Below are positions 1-9,584 of a stretch of DNA of 64,000 nucleotides, piece after piece. Position 1 is the stretch's first letter. Each line of letters opens with the position of its first letter. Where the stretch lies: the NCBI RefSeq assembly GCF_029223485.1, contig NZ_JARHTP010000004.1, positions 434,001 to 498,000 of the forward strand, written 5' to 3'. The stretch comes from Streptomyces coacervatus. Its GTDB lineage: Bacteria > Actinomycetota > Actinomycetes > Streptomycetales > Streptomycetaceae. The position numbers were made by a program, and so were the translations under genes. The notes below the pieces were generated by a model. It did not search any database, was not told the DNA's origin, and saw nothing but the letters and a program-made list of their open reading frames with translations.

Positions 1-345
1 CGCGATGACCGGCCCCCTGGAAAAGCTCAGCCGCAACCAGATGAATGAGCTCATCGAACGAGCCGGCGGCCGCTCCTCCTCCAGCGTCTCCAAAGGACCA
101 ACCTGGTCGTCGCCGGAGACGGCGCGGGATCCAAGCGCGCCAAGGCCGAGGACCTCGGTATCCGCCTGGCGACCCCGGACGAATTCGCCGCCCTGGTCGC
201 CGACTACCTCAACTGCGGCCTCCACAAAGGGGTGTTCTGTAGCTCACACGTGCAGTCGGGCCTGCCCGGGAACAACCCGAGACGGTTGACCGTTCATCTA
301 CATGTGGCTGGCGGAGGGGACAGTGTCCCCGGGCCTCACCAATAG
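1..345 (+). pseudogene. BRCT-domain fragment (NAD-dependent DNA ligase-type), frameshifted, 5' end outside window
   Basis: Read from base 2, the frame gives a typical start of a BRCT domain ([20 protein letters not shown], then SSSVSK). It loses frame at about base 95. Shifting by one base gives the expected continuation, [20 protein letters not shown], followed by [13 protein letters not shown]. One missing base near 95-96 explains the break. The pattern 'VxGxGAGSKxxKAxxLG' is that of the C-terminal BRCT of bacterial LigA and of some DnaQ-type exonucleases, which bind DNA ends or phosphoproteins. No catalytic part lies in the window, so the parent protein cannot be named with certainty. The restored frame reads on to a TAG at 343-345, but BRCT similarity ends near base 213. 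Probably non-functional unless the shift is a sequencing error. Confidence 0.6.
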
Positions 346-758
346 CCCATGGGGACGATCGTCCGGCTGAAGCCCCATGGAGCCTTTCGCCGAGAGGCGA
401 CCGCCCTCCGTACGCCACCGCCTGCGGCCCCGGCTGGTCTCCCCCGTCCAGCCGGGGCTCTTGTGCGTTGGTGATGGCGCTGGTGCCGGGATGCCCGCCG
501 CCGTGGGCGCTCTGGTCTGGTGTCGGCGGCCCGGAACTCGGTACGCCCTGCCCAGGAAGGCGGTCGGCGGCACCCTTCGCAGCGCGCGGACAACAGCTGG
601 CAGGTGGTCGAAACGGCCTGAACGGAGCGGGCGATGACGCGGGCTTGATCCCTGCGGCCGCGGACATCGAGCGGGATTGTCGTGCAGCTGCGGAGTGGCG
701 GCACCAGCGAGAGTGGACCAGTCGACCCGACCGCAGCGGTCCGGCTGAGCCGGAGATG
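346..758. other. Gap without a recognisable gene
   Basis: About 410 bp between the BRCT fragment and the stop of the Kelch gene. The open frames here are GC-driven and resemble no family I know. CCCATGGGG near 347-355 and GCCCCATGG near 371-380 form a loose inverted repeat, which could be a terminator or the edge of an old rearrangement. No promoter, RNA gene or transposase motif is visible. Confidence 0.4.
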
Positions 759-1834
759 TCATTCCAAGATCAGCAGATCGGCGTGGGCTTCTGGTTGTCC
801 GCCTACTCCGGCCCAGAACCGGACCCATGGATACTCCGCGCCCCAGCCTGTCGCCATCCGTTCATTGATCTGGGAAACCTGCATCGAAGGCATGGTGTTG
901 ACGGACGTCGTGTATGGGCTGGTTTCGAGTTCGATGAGTGGCGTGTGGACAAGGTCATTGGCGGAACCGATCCACGAGGACACATCGACGCCACGAGGGT
1001 CGTCGCTCAGGCGGACGGTCAAGGTGACCTCTCCATCGTGGGACACGGTGGTCGGACTGACCGTCACGCCGTACACCCGTACGCCGCCGGCCGGAGGATC
1101 TGCATCCCACGTGTCGCCGTACGGGGCCACTCCAGTGCCCCCGAACAGTACGAGTCGCTGTCTGAGACCGTCGTTGACCAGGCCGTGGAAGGCACGGGAG
1201 GGCGGTCCGAGGTTCTGCACTTGCGTCCACTGTCCCTGCATCCATTGCCAGGTGTCAGCCAGCGCTGAGCCCTCGGCATCCGCAGATGAGGCGCGGCCGC
1301 CGTGCAGTACCAGCGTGGTCCCCGTTCCTGCCCACACCGCTCCAACACGAGGGCTTGGTCCTGTATCGGCTACCTCAGTCCATGTCAGTCCATCCCACGC
1401 CCACATGTCGGCGACAGCGCCCGAGGCCGTATTGCCTCCGAAGACCAGCATTTCCTGAGCAGCCGGGTCGAAGGCCATCCAGTGGGAGCTCCGGGGTGCC
1501 GGACCCGTTTCCGCGACCTGCACCCAGTCCCGCCCGTCATGCTCCCAGGTGTCGCCCCTCAGCTCACCTCCCCGTTCCTGACCTCCGAACAGAACCAGGC
1601 GCTTGCGCAGGGAGTCGTAGGACGCTGCGTGATGCGAACGGCCAGCCGGCCCTGTGTCCGCAAGCTGGGTCCTTTAGGTTCCGTCCCAGGCCCAGGTGTC
1701 GGCGAGCGTGACTTCGCCGAAGCCGAGCGTCCCTTCACCGGTGCCGCCGAAGAGGACGCATCGGTTGCGCGCGAGGTCATAGGTCAGCGTGTGCCCCACG
1801 CGGGCTGCGGGTCCGATCGAAGCGACCTGTGTCC
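759..1834 (-). pseudogene. Kelch-repeat protein, C-terminal part, separated from its 5' part by the IS21-like element
   Basis: The minus-strand frame has at least four Kelch/galactose-oxidase-type blades of the form GPxxRxxHxxxxDxxxxxxVLFGG...DTWxWDG. They end in a non-Kelch tail of about 110 residues (from ~VRVYGVTVSPTTVS to HADLLILE). The first blade at this side (TQVASIGPAARVGHTLTYD) joins exactly to the fragment at 3352-3563 when the insertion 1840-3346 and one copy of AGAAG are removed. A TAA stop also interrupts the frame at 1674-1676, where DGT-stop replaces the usual DGTxWTQ; three extra A bases would account for it. The gene is therefore broken twice. Kelch blades form beta-propellers; the substrate or partner is unknown. 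Confidence 0.75.
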
Positions 1835-1839
1835 AGAAG
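1835..1839. repeat. Target-site duplication AGAAG, left copy
   Basis: AGAAG lies immediately outside the left end of the element and again outside the right end (3347-3351). Removing the element and one copy restores the Kelch reading frame as WEWDGVFWTQVASIGP, strong evidence that this is a true insertion duplication. Confidence 0.8.
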
Positions 1840-1936
1840 TGTCAGCGGTCACGGAATCCCCCACGATCTGCGTGATCAGCGTCACGCATTTCCCCACCCT
1901 CGTAGTCACGTTTCCCCATGGGGACGGCGGTCGCGG

Positions 1937-2095
1937 ACGGGCCGCCGCTACGTCCACTGGTCCGCGGACCGCTCGAGGAGCCAGCTCGCTGCCTCCCTCG
2001 GGATGGACCACAAGACGATCAGGAAGTACCTGGTGCTGTCGGAGGCGGCTGGGATGACCCCGGCCGCGCCGCCGATGAGCGACGCGGACTTCTGA
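1937..2095 (+). pseudogene. istA remnant (IS21-family transposase, N-terminal helix-turn-helix stub)
   Basis: The frame gives YVHWSADRSRSQLAASLGMD, then HKTIRKYLVLSEAAGM and PMSDADF, before a stop at 2093-2095. This matches the N-terminal DNA-binding segment of IS21-group IstA proteins ('GRSQxQIAxSLGxDRKTVRKYxxxAxAAGxxPGGPPxxExxW'). The DDE catalytic core and the rest of the ~400-500-residue protein are missing. It is oriented toward istB, as in intact elements. Confidence 0.7.
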
Positions 2096-2188
2096 TGCTT
2101 CGAACCTTTCGCAGCCGACATCCTCTGCGCGAAGTCTGGATCGTCGTTACGTTGATGGGATCTGCTGTCAACCCATCAGAGGTGGACG

Positions 2189-2980
2189 ATGAAACCGAGG
2201 GTCCTGGTCAACGAGGTGAAGGGTGAGGGACCGCCGGTCGTCCTGGTACCTGGCGGACTCACCGGATGGGTGTCGTGGACGCCGCTCGCGGACGCCCTGT
2301 CGGCGAGACGGAGGACCGTCAGGGTGCAGCCGATCCACAACGAGCTCGGCTCGGCCGGCGAGCGCGGGGAGGCCGAGTACACCGCGGCGATCGAGCGTGA
2401 ATCGCTGCTCATGACTATGGACGCCCTCGGGGTCGAGACGGCCGACTTCACGGGGTGGTCCGGCGGCGGACGAGCCCTCATCGAGTTCGCCCTGGCCCAT
2501 CCGGAGCGGGTGAGGACGCTGACGCTCGTGGAGCCTGCGGCGTACTGGATCCTCGACGGCCTCGGCGAGTCCGACCCCGAGGTCGCCCGGTTGAACCAGT
2601 TCCTGCATGCGCTGGCCGGGCAGGACGTGAGCGAGGATGACCTGGCCGAGTTCCTCGAACTCGCCGGACTCGCGCCGTCGAAGGACCAGGCCCGTGACCA
2701 CCCTGCCTGGCCGCGTTGGGTCCCGCACCGGATGGCCCTGTCCTGGAGCTCGGAGCAGGCCGACCGGCCCGACCGCGACGTCGCCGAACTCGCCGACATC
2801 CGGTGCCCTGTCCTCCTGGTCCACGGCTCCGCGACCACCGACTGGCTCAAGCGAGTCGTCGCCGTCCTTGACGAACGGCTGCCCGATACCCGGGTTCTCG
2901 AACTGCCCGGCGACCACGCCTGCCACCTCGAGAACCCAGACGCATTCCTCGCTGCGTTGGAGCGACACCTGGCTCAGTGA
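2189..2980 (+). CDS. Alpha/beta-hydrolase (passenger of the IS21-like element)
   Basis: A 263-residue single-domain alpha/beta-hydrolase, probably cytoplasmic, acting on an ester or similar bond in an unknown substrate. The oxyanion region is VVLVPGG (about residues 17-23), the nucleophile elbow is GWSGGG with Ser91, and the likely catalytic His is in GDHACH near residue 250. There is no signal peptide. The ATG at 2189 has GAGGTGG 5 bp upstream. It is complete and uninterrupted although everything around it is decayed: the istA stub ends 93 bp before it and the istB stub begins 60 bp after it. Its survival suggests it is still expressed or was acquired recently. It could be a cargo gene captured by the element or a gene brought in by recombination between two copies. 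Confidence 0.85.
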   Translation: MKPRVLVNEVKGEGPPVVLVPGGLTGWVSWTPLADALSARRRTVRVQPIHNELGSAGERGEAEYTAAIERESLLMTMDALGVETADFTGWSGGGRALIEFALAHPERVRTLTLVEPAAYWILDGLGESDPEVARLNQFLHALAGQDVSEDDLAEFLELAGLAPSKDQARDHPAWPRWVPHRMALSWSSEQADRPDRDVAELADIRCPVLLVHGSATTDWLKRVVAVLDERLPDTRVLELPGDHACHLENPDAFLAALERHLAQ

Positions 2981-3039
2981 GCCGCGGTCGAACGCGGCGG
3001 TGCAGCTGCCAGCCGGGACATTCGCGCCCGTCGACCACA

Positions 3040-3283
3040 CCGCTCGGCACCCGCCGCGGCCAGGCCGACGACCTCTACGAGCCGGTCAGCGAGCGGCAGG
3101 GCTGGTCCCTGACCGTCCCCATCAATCGCGCTCCCAGCGACTGGTACCGCTCTCCCCAACCTCGTCGCCAAGTCGCTCCTGGACCGGCTGAGCAACACCA
3201 GCCACCAGGTCATCACGAACGGCCCGAGCCACCGGCCGAACAGGCGACGCAAGAACCCCACAGAGACTCTTCCGGCCACCTGA
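3040..3283 (+). pseudogene. istB remnant (IS21-family helper ATPase, C-terminal stub, frameshifted)
   Basis: The frame gives GQADDLYEPVSERQG and INRAPSDWY, the C-terminal signature of IstB-type AAA+ helper proteins ('QADDLYExxSERxxxxSxxxTSNRAPxDWYxLFPN'). At about 3151 it needs a one-base shift, after which it reads LPNLVAKSLLDRLSNTSHQV and then NGPSHRPNRRRKN, ending at a TGA at 3281-3283. The Walker A and B parts are absent. It marks the right side of the IS21-like element. Confidence 0.7.
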
Positions 3284-3346
3284 TCGACGACGCGAGGGGG
3301 GGGAATTACATGACGTTCGCCATGGGGAAATACGTGACCGTCGACA

Positions 3347-3351
3347 AGAAG
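3347..3351. repeat. Target-site duplication AGAAG, right copy
   Basis: Second copy of the 5-bp direct repeat flanking the IS21-like element; see the left copy at 1835-1839. Confidence 0.8.
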
Positions 3352-3563
3352 ACGCCGTCCCACTCCCACGTGTCGCCGAAGAGCGCTGTCCTGGACTGAC
3401 CGCCAAACAGAACGGCCACGCCACGCGCCGGGTCGAAAGCCATCCCGAGTCCGGACCGGGGAGGCGGGCCGATGTCCTGACGCTGAATCCATCTAAAGAC
3501 CGGCGTGTCCGCCGAGACTACGTGGCGACCCGTCAGCAAACAGTTTGCCGCGCCGTCCCGCAC
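3352..3563 (-). pseudogene. Kelch-repeat protein, N-terminal part
   Basis: One Kelch blade is visible (DIGPPPRSGLGMAFD, VLFGGQ, DTWEWDGVF) and it runs into the IS21-like element, after which the frame reads nonsense. It joins in frame to the blades at 759-1834. The first ~28 residues before it (MRDGAANCLLTGRHVVSADT...) show no signal peptide. They lie right against an aldo/keto reductase fragment, so the original start of the Kelch gene may have been lost in an earlier rearrangement. Confidence 0.65.
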
Positions 3564-3589
3564 GTCACCGCTCCCGCCGACGATGCGGG

Positions 3590-3944
3590 TCGTCGGTGCC
3601 GAGCCGGGTCGACAGCTCGCCCTGCTGCAGGCCGACAGCGTGATGCCGAAGTGCGATGTCCGTGGCGTTGTCGCGGGCCGTCACACCGGCCTTGGTGGCA
3701 AGGACCGCCCGCTCGCGGTAGCCGCCGGCCAGCGCCCGGCCGACCAACTCCTCGTTGGTGTACGGCCCGTAGATGTCGGCGGTGTCGATCAGGGTCATGC
3801 CCAGGTCGATCGCCTGGTGAATCACGGAGACGGACGTCTCCTCGTCCCGCGGGTCGCCATGTCGTAGCCGAACGACATTCCCATGCAGCCCAGGCCGAGG
3901 ACACCGGTTTCCGGGCCGTTGGTCCCGAGTGTCGTCGTGCGCAT
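3590..3944 (-). pseudogene. Aldo/keto reductase, N-terminal fragment with frameshift
   Basis: From the ATG at 3944 the frame reads [20 protein letters not shown], then MGMSFGYD. It loses frame near 3855, and the next frame supplies [35 protein letters not shown] and VLATKAGV. These are the beta1, catalytic Asp/Tyr and Lys-containing segments of the AKR13/YakC-like group. Similarity fades near 3600 and the C-terminal two thirds are missing. It was divergently placed from the MmyB-type regulator at 4255. Compare the intact AKR at 14913-15890 ([19 protein letters not shown]). Confidence 0.7.
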
Positions 3945-4169
3945 GAACTCTGCCTGCTTCCTGTGGGCGATTGTGGTGGTCTTCCTCGTCGGTGGCGGGG
4001 TGGGCGTAAGGCGCGGGAGGGCTGCCTGGCTGCGGCTTCCTCCTCCGCAATGTCCTCGGGCCGCACGTTCGCGCTCATGGCACTCGGCCACTCCGTGTAC
4101 AAGACGGTCAGGGCTGGGTTCCCGACACCCGCAACGCTCCCCCGCGCACGCGTCACGAGCCAGACCGCG

Positions 4170-4213
4170 CTGTGCCAGGGAACCGCGTTCAGGGGCATGA
4201 CAGGGCCCCCCAC
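4170..4213 (+). promoter_or_regulatory. Conserved upstream box of an MmyB-type regulator gene (pair A, copy 1)
   Basis: CTGTGCCAGG, then GCGTTCAGGGG (4170-4195), followed by GACAGGGCCCCCCAC (4199-4213), ending 41 bp before the ATG at 4255. The same elements occur in the same order upstream of the paralogous regulator starting at 6094 on the other strand (6135-6178), ending 40 bp from its ATG. Such conservation outside coding sequence suggests a shared promoter/operator, perhaps for autoregulation. Confidence 0.55.
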
Positions 4214-4254
4214 GCGCCTACCGGCAGGTCACCTGCGCCCGCACACTCGAAGGC

Positions 4255-5175
4255 ATGACACGTGAGCAGCCCGCCGGCGGGGGCACCGAGCTGGGCAGCT
4301 TCCTGCGCGCCCGCCGGGTCCGGATCGCCCCCGCCGAGGCCGGTCTCACCGTCGGCCCGGGACTGCGCCGCACCCCCGGTCTGCGCCGTGAGGAAGTGGC
4401 CACCCTCGCCGGCATCAGCATCGACTACTACAACCGCTTGGAGCGCGGCAAGGAAACCCGGCCCAGCCCGTCCGTCGTCGATGCCCTGGCCCTTGCCCTG
4501 CGTCTGGAGGAGGACGAACACGAGCACCTGCGCAACCTTGCCGTCCTCGCCGCCCGCACCGCGCCGGAACCCCCGGCGCCGCCCAGCCGGACCATTAGGC
4601 CGGGCGTGAAGGTGCTGTTGGAGAGTCTTCGGCCGAACCCCGCGCACGTGGTCAGCCGTACCAACGACCTGCTCGCGGCCAACCCCGGCGGGCTGAGGCT
4701 GCTGGCCGGAATCGAGGAGTGGCCGGTCAGGCAGCGCAACATCGCCCGCTACGTCTTCCTGCACCCCGCGGCCCGCGACCTCTTCCACGACTGGGCCACC
4801 CAGGTCCGAGGCTGCGTCGCCCGCCTGCGCGCGCTCGCCGGCACCGACCCGGACGCTCCCGACCTGACCCGGCTCGTGGGTGAACTCCTTTTGAAGAGCC
4901 CGGAGTTCGCCCGCCTGTGGGAGCGCTACGACATCAAGGGCAACCCCTACGGCCGTAAGACCTTCCACCACCCGGAGGTCGGCGACCTCACCCTCGGCTA
5001 CCAGACCATGGAACTGGAAGACACCCCCGGCCACCGGCTCATCACGTACTACGCCGAGCCAGGCACCGCCGACTACGACGCCCTCGTCCTCCTGGACATG
5101 CTCGGCGCCCAGCCGACGCCTCACGATCACGAACCGACGTCTTCCGAAGAAGAACCCACGTCGTCTTCTACCTGA
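4255..5175 (+). CDS. XRE-family regulator with MmyB-like ligand-binding domain (copy 1)
   Basis: A 306-residue cytoplasmic transcription factor. Residues ~10-75 form the XRE helix-turn-helix, with the family block LRREEVATLAGISIDYYNRL and ERGKETRPSPSVVDALA. The C-terminal ~190 residues are the MmyB-like (MLTR_LBD) domain: NIARYVFLHP, GCVARLRALAGTDPDAPDL, SPEFARLWERYD, KTFHHPEVG and LDMLGA. In a characterised relative this domain binds a fatty acid; the ligand here is unknown. The C-terminus is an acidic Ser/Glu tail. It is divergent from an AKR fragment (3944) and convergent, with a 4-bp gap, with its paralogue at 5180-6094. It probably represses the neighbouring oxidoreductase and itself, given the conserved upstream box. 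Confidence 0.9.
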   Translation: MTREQPAGGGTELGSFLRARRVRIAPAEAGLTVGPGLRRTPGLRREEVATLAGISIDYYNRLERGKETRPSPSVVDALALALRLEEDEHEHLRNLAVLAARTAPEPPAPPSRTIRPGVKVLLESLRPNPAHVVSRTNDLLAANPGGLRLLAGIEEWPVRQRNIARYVFLHPAARDLFHDWATQVRGCVARLRALAGTDPDAPDLTRLVGELLLKSPEFARLWERYDIKGNPYGRKTFHHPEVGDLTLGYQTMELEDTPGHRLITYYAEPGTADYDALVLLDMLGAQPTPHDHEPTSSEEEPTSSST

Positions 5176-5179
5176 ACTG

Positions 5180-6094
5180 TCAGGCCTGCGTGCGTCGTTG
5201 CTGTTCGACCTGCGTATCGAGCTGCCCGGCGGACTGCGGTGCGGTCATGTCGAGCAGGAGCATGGCGTCGTGGTCGGGGGTCCCGGGTTCGGCGGTGTAG
5301 ACGCCGAGGCGTTGGCCAGGGGTCTCCTCCAGCTGCATGCTCTGGCCGCTGAGGGTGAGGGTTCCGACCTGGGGGTGATGGAAGGTCTTCTGGCTCTTCT
5401 TGCGCCCGACGACGTCGTAGCGCTCCCACAGCTTGACGAAGTCCGGGCTCTTGAGCAGGAGCTCACCCACCAGGCTCGTGAGATCCGGGGCGTCCGAGTC
5501 GGTGCCGGCCACGGCGCGGAGCCGGGCGACGCAGCCGCGGACCTGGTTGTCCCAGTCGGGGAAGAGAGTGGGCGCCGTGGGGTGCAGGAAGAGGTAGCGC
5601 GCCAGGTTGCGCTGGGTGGCGGGCCAGTCGGCAAGGCCCGCGTACAGGGCGAGGCCGCCGGGGTTCCAGGCGAGCAGGTCCATGCTGCGGCTGACGATGT
5701 AGGCCGGGCTCGGTCGCAGGGTTTCCAGCACCAGCTTCAGGTGCGGGCCCACGGTTCGGCTGGGCGGCGGCGAAGGCTCGGGCGCATACCTGGCCGCTCG
5801 GGCGGCCAGCCCGCGCAGGTGCTGGTGCTCGGCGTCGTCAAGGTGAAGGGCGCGGGCAATGGCGTCGAGCACGGAGGGACTGGGACGGGTCTCCTTGCCG
5901 CGCTCCAGACGGACGTAGTAGTCGATGCTGATGCCGGCCAGCGTCGCCAACTCCTCACGGCGCAGACCGGGGGTCCGGCGCAGGCCCGTGCCCACGGTGA
6001 GGCCGACCTGGTCAGGGCTGGTCTGGGTGCGACGGGCGCGCAGGAACCGGCCGAGTTCCACGTCGGCGCTGCTGCTGCTCTGCTCGGATGCCAT
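5180..6094 (-). CDS. XRE-family regulator with MmyB-like ligand-binding domain (copy 2)
   Basis: A 304-residue paralogue of the gene at 4255, with the same HTH block (LRREELATLAGISIDYYVRL, ERGKETRPSPSVLDA) and the same MmyB-like sensor (NLARYLFLHP, GCVARLRAVAGTDSDAPDL, SPDFVKLWERYD, KTFHHPQVG, LLLDM). The ATG at 6094 is chosen because family similarity begins just after it; the frame stays open for another 1.5 kb upstream, but only as the antisense of the efflux gene. It is divergent from the DHA2 transporter (6260) and its downstream AKR, which it most likely controls. Confidence 0.9.
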   Translation of the reverse strand: MASEQSSSSADVELGRFLRARRTQTSPDQVGLTVGTGLRRTPGLRREELATLAGISIDYYVRLERGKETRPSPSVLDAIARALHLDDAEHQHLRGLAARAARYAPEPSPPPSRTVGPHLKLVLETLRPSPAYIVSRSMDLLAWNPGGLALYAGLADWPATQRNLARYLFLHPTAPTLFPDWDNQVRGCVARLRAVAGTDSDAPDLTSLVGELLLKSPDFVKLWERYDVVGRKKSQKTFHHPQVGTLTLSGQSMQLEETPGQRLGVYTAEPGTPDHDAMLLLDMTAPQSAGQLDTQVEQQRRTQA

Positions 6095-6134
6095 AGCGCC
6101 AGTGTCACCCCGCGCTGACCTGCGTGGCAGTCGT

Positions 6135-6178
6135 GTGGGGGGCCCTGTCGCACCCCTGAACGCCGGTACCTGGCACAG
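6135..6178 (-). promoter_or_regulatory. Conserved upstream box of an MmyB-type regulator gene (pair A, copy 2)
   Basis: On the minus strand: CTGTGCCAGGTACCGGCG with TTCAGGGG (6178-6153), then GACAGGGCCCCCCAC (6149-6135), 40 bp before the regulator's ATG. It matches the box at 4170-4213. It lies in the 165-bp divergent region, so it could also control the efflux gene at 6260. Confidence 0.55.
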
Positions 6179-6259
6179 CTCGGCCTGCCACCGGCGCCGG
6201 AAAGGCGCGAGGCTCGATTTCCGACAGCACATCCGGCCTTCCCAGTGCAGGAGAACCCC

Positions 6260-8601
<2,342 letters not shown>

Positions 8602-8634
8602 CCCGGCAAGCGGCGGCAGCCGCTCCATGACTCA

Positions 8635-8680
8635 CCCGTGCGGGTGCCTTCGCCCGTCCGGACCGAGGCACCCGCACGGG
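8635..8680 (+). terminator. Hairpin terminator after the efflux/AKR unit
   Basis: CCCGTGCGGGTGCC (8635-8648) is perfectly complementary to GGCACCCGCACGGG (8667-8680), with an 18-base loop. It starts 33 bp after the AKR stop. No T tract follows, as usual in high-GC actinomycetes. Confidence 0.75.
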
Positions 8681-8742
8681 AGGGTCCTCCGTCTCGTCGC
8701 CGTCCTCACGGCGACGCCCACCTCACGGACGAGGGCCTGATC

Positions 8743-9351
8743 ATGTCCCAGAACATCACCGACGGCGTCGACGCCGAGGACATCGTCGTACGGGGCGGCC
8801 GACTGCACGTCAAGAACAACCCTGCGCGCGGGGAGACATACCGACAGCTCCTCACCCGCAACAACCGCACGCACCTCGAAGCCCTCGGCTCCTGGACACC
8901 GGGGCAGTCCCGGTCCTCGATGTACGCGTACGGAGCCGTATTCGCCGAGGTCGGTGTGGACGCCCGCCTGGGCCTGGTCAGGGTGCGGCGGATGCTCGGC
9001 GTCTTCGACGCGGGCCGCATCATCAGCCCCAAGCTCGCCGACAGCCAGGCCATCGGCGCCATGGTCGGCGGTATCGGCGCGGCTCTGCTGGAGCACACGG
9101 TCACCGACCATCGCGACGGCCGGATCGTCAACGCCAATCTGGCCGACTACCTGGTCCCGGTCAACGCCGACGTCCCGGACCTGAAGGCGATCTACGTCGA
9201 CGGCAGGGACGACGAGGCCGACCCGCTCGGTGTCAAGGGCCTCGGCGAGGTCGTCCTGGTGGGTGTGGCACCCGCGATCGCCAATGCCGTCTTCCACGCC
9301 ACGGGCCGACGGGTGCGGCAACTGCCCATCACAGCCGAGTCCCTGCTCTGA
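8743..9351 (+). pseudogene. Molybdopterin-dependent aldehyde/xanthine dehydrogenase large subunit, C-terminal remnant
   Basis: The last ~200 residues of a PaoC/YagR-type molybdenum-binding subunit are visible: VRRMLGVFDAGRIISPKLA, SQAIGAMVGGIGAALLEHTV, NANLADYLVPVNADVPDLKA, KGLGEVVLVGVAPAIANAVF and HATGRRVRQLPIT. Full-length subunits have 700 or more residues, so the N-terminal two thirds are gone, together with the FAD and 2Fe-2S subunits that normally precede it. The ATG at 8743 is only the first in-frame start; similarity begins near DAEDIVVRGGRLHV. Without the other parts it cannot form an active enzyme. A truncated xdhC follows. Confidence 0.75.
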
Positions 9352-9356
9352 GCCGA

Positions 9357-9394
9357 GCCCGGGCAGCGGCCGGTGACCGCACCGCTGCCCGGGC
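9357..9394 (+). terminator. Inverted repeat between the molybdenum-hydroxylase and xdhC remnants
   Basis: GCCCGGGCAGCGG (9357-9369) pairs perfectly with CCGCTGCCCGGGC (9382-9394) around a 12-base loop, 5 bp after the stop of the upstream remnant. Its form and place fit an intrinsic terminator. Confidence 0.65.
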
Positions 9395-9424
9395 CCCGGA
9401 GCCGTCCCTCCCGGAGACCCACCC

Positions 9425-9571
9425 ATGCTGAATATCGCGGACACGCTGAGCACTTGGTGCCGCGAGGCCCGCCCTTTCGCCCTCGCCACCGTGGTCGAGG
9501 TCAGCGGCAGCGCACCGATGCCCGTCGGCACCGCCCTGGCCGTGGATGTCGACGGCAGCGCGGTTGACTGA
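9425..9571 (+). pseudogene. xdhC/coxI-type molybdenum cofactor insertion protein, N-terminal remnant
   Basis: The 48-codon frame MLNIADTLSTWCREARPFAL followed by ATVVEVSGSAPMPVGTALAV is the conserved N-terminus of XdhC-family proteins, which insert sulfurated molybdenum cofactor into xanthine/aldehyde dehydrogenases. Normal proteins have 250-370 residues. Similarity stops near base 9560, right where the decayed MmyB-type regulator begins on the other strand, so an old deletion or rearrangement joined the two. It follows the large-subunit remnant, the normal gene order. Confidence 0.7.
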
Positions 9572-9584
9572 GAACGCCCACTGC

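Larger units (their letters stand above)
1840..3346 (+). mobile_element. Degenerate IS21-family element carrying an alpha/beta-hydrolase gene
   Basis: The left end reads TGTCAGCGGTCACGG and the right end, on the opposite strand, TGTCGACGGTCACGT; about 19 of the first 24 bases match by eye. Both ends carry the subterminal motif GTCACG-n-TTTCCCC: at 1848-1862, 1881-1895 and 1905-1917 on the left, and 3324-3338 inverted on the right. IS21 elements characteristically start with TG, have repeated end motifs and duplicate 4-8 bp. Inside, in IS21 order, are an IstA N-terminal stub and an IstB C-terminal stub. The whole middle of both transposase genes is missing and a hydrolase gene sits in its place. 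At about 1.5 kb it is shorter than intact IS21 elements (2-2.5 kb) and cannot encode its own transposition. Confidence 0.8.

Noticed and set aside
1840..3346. Element considered as an active transposon
   Set aside because: istA and istB are reduced to stubs and istB has a frameshift, so it cannot make transposase.
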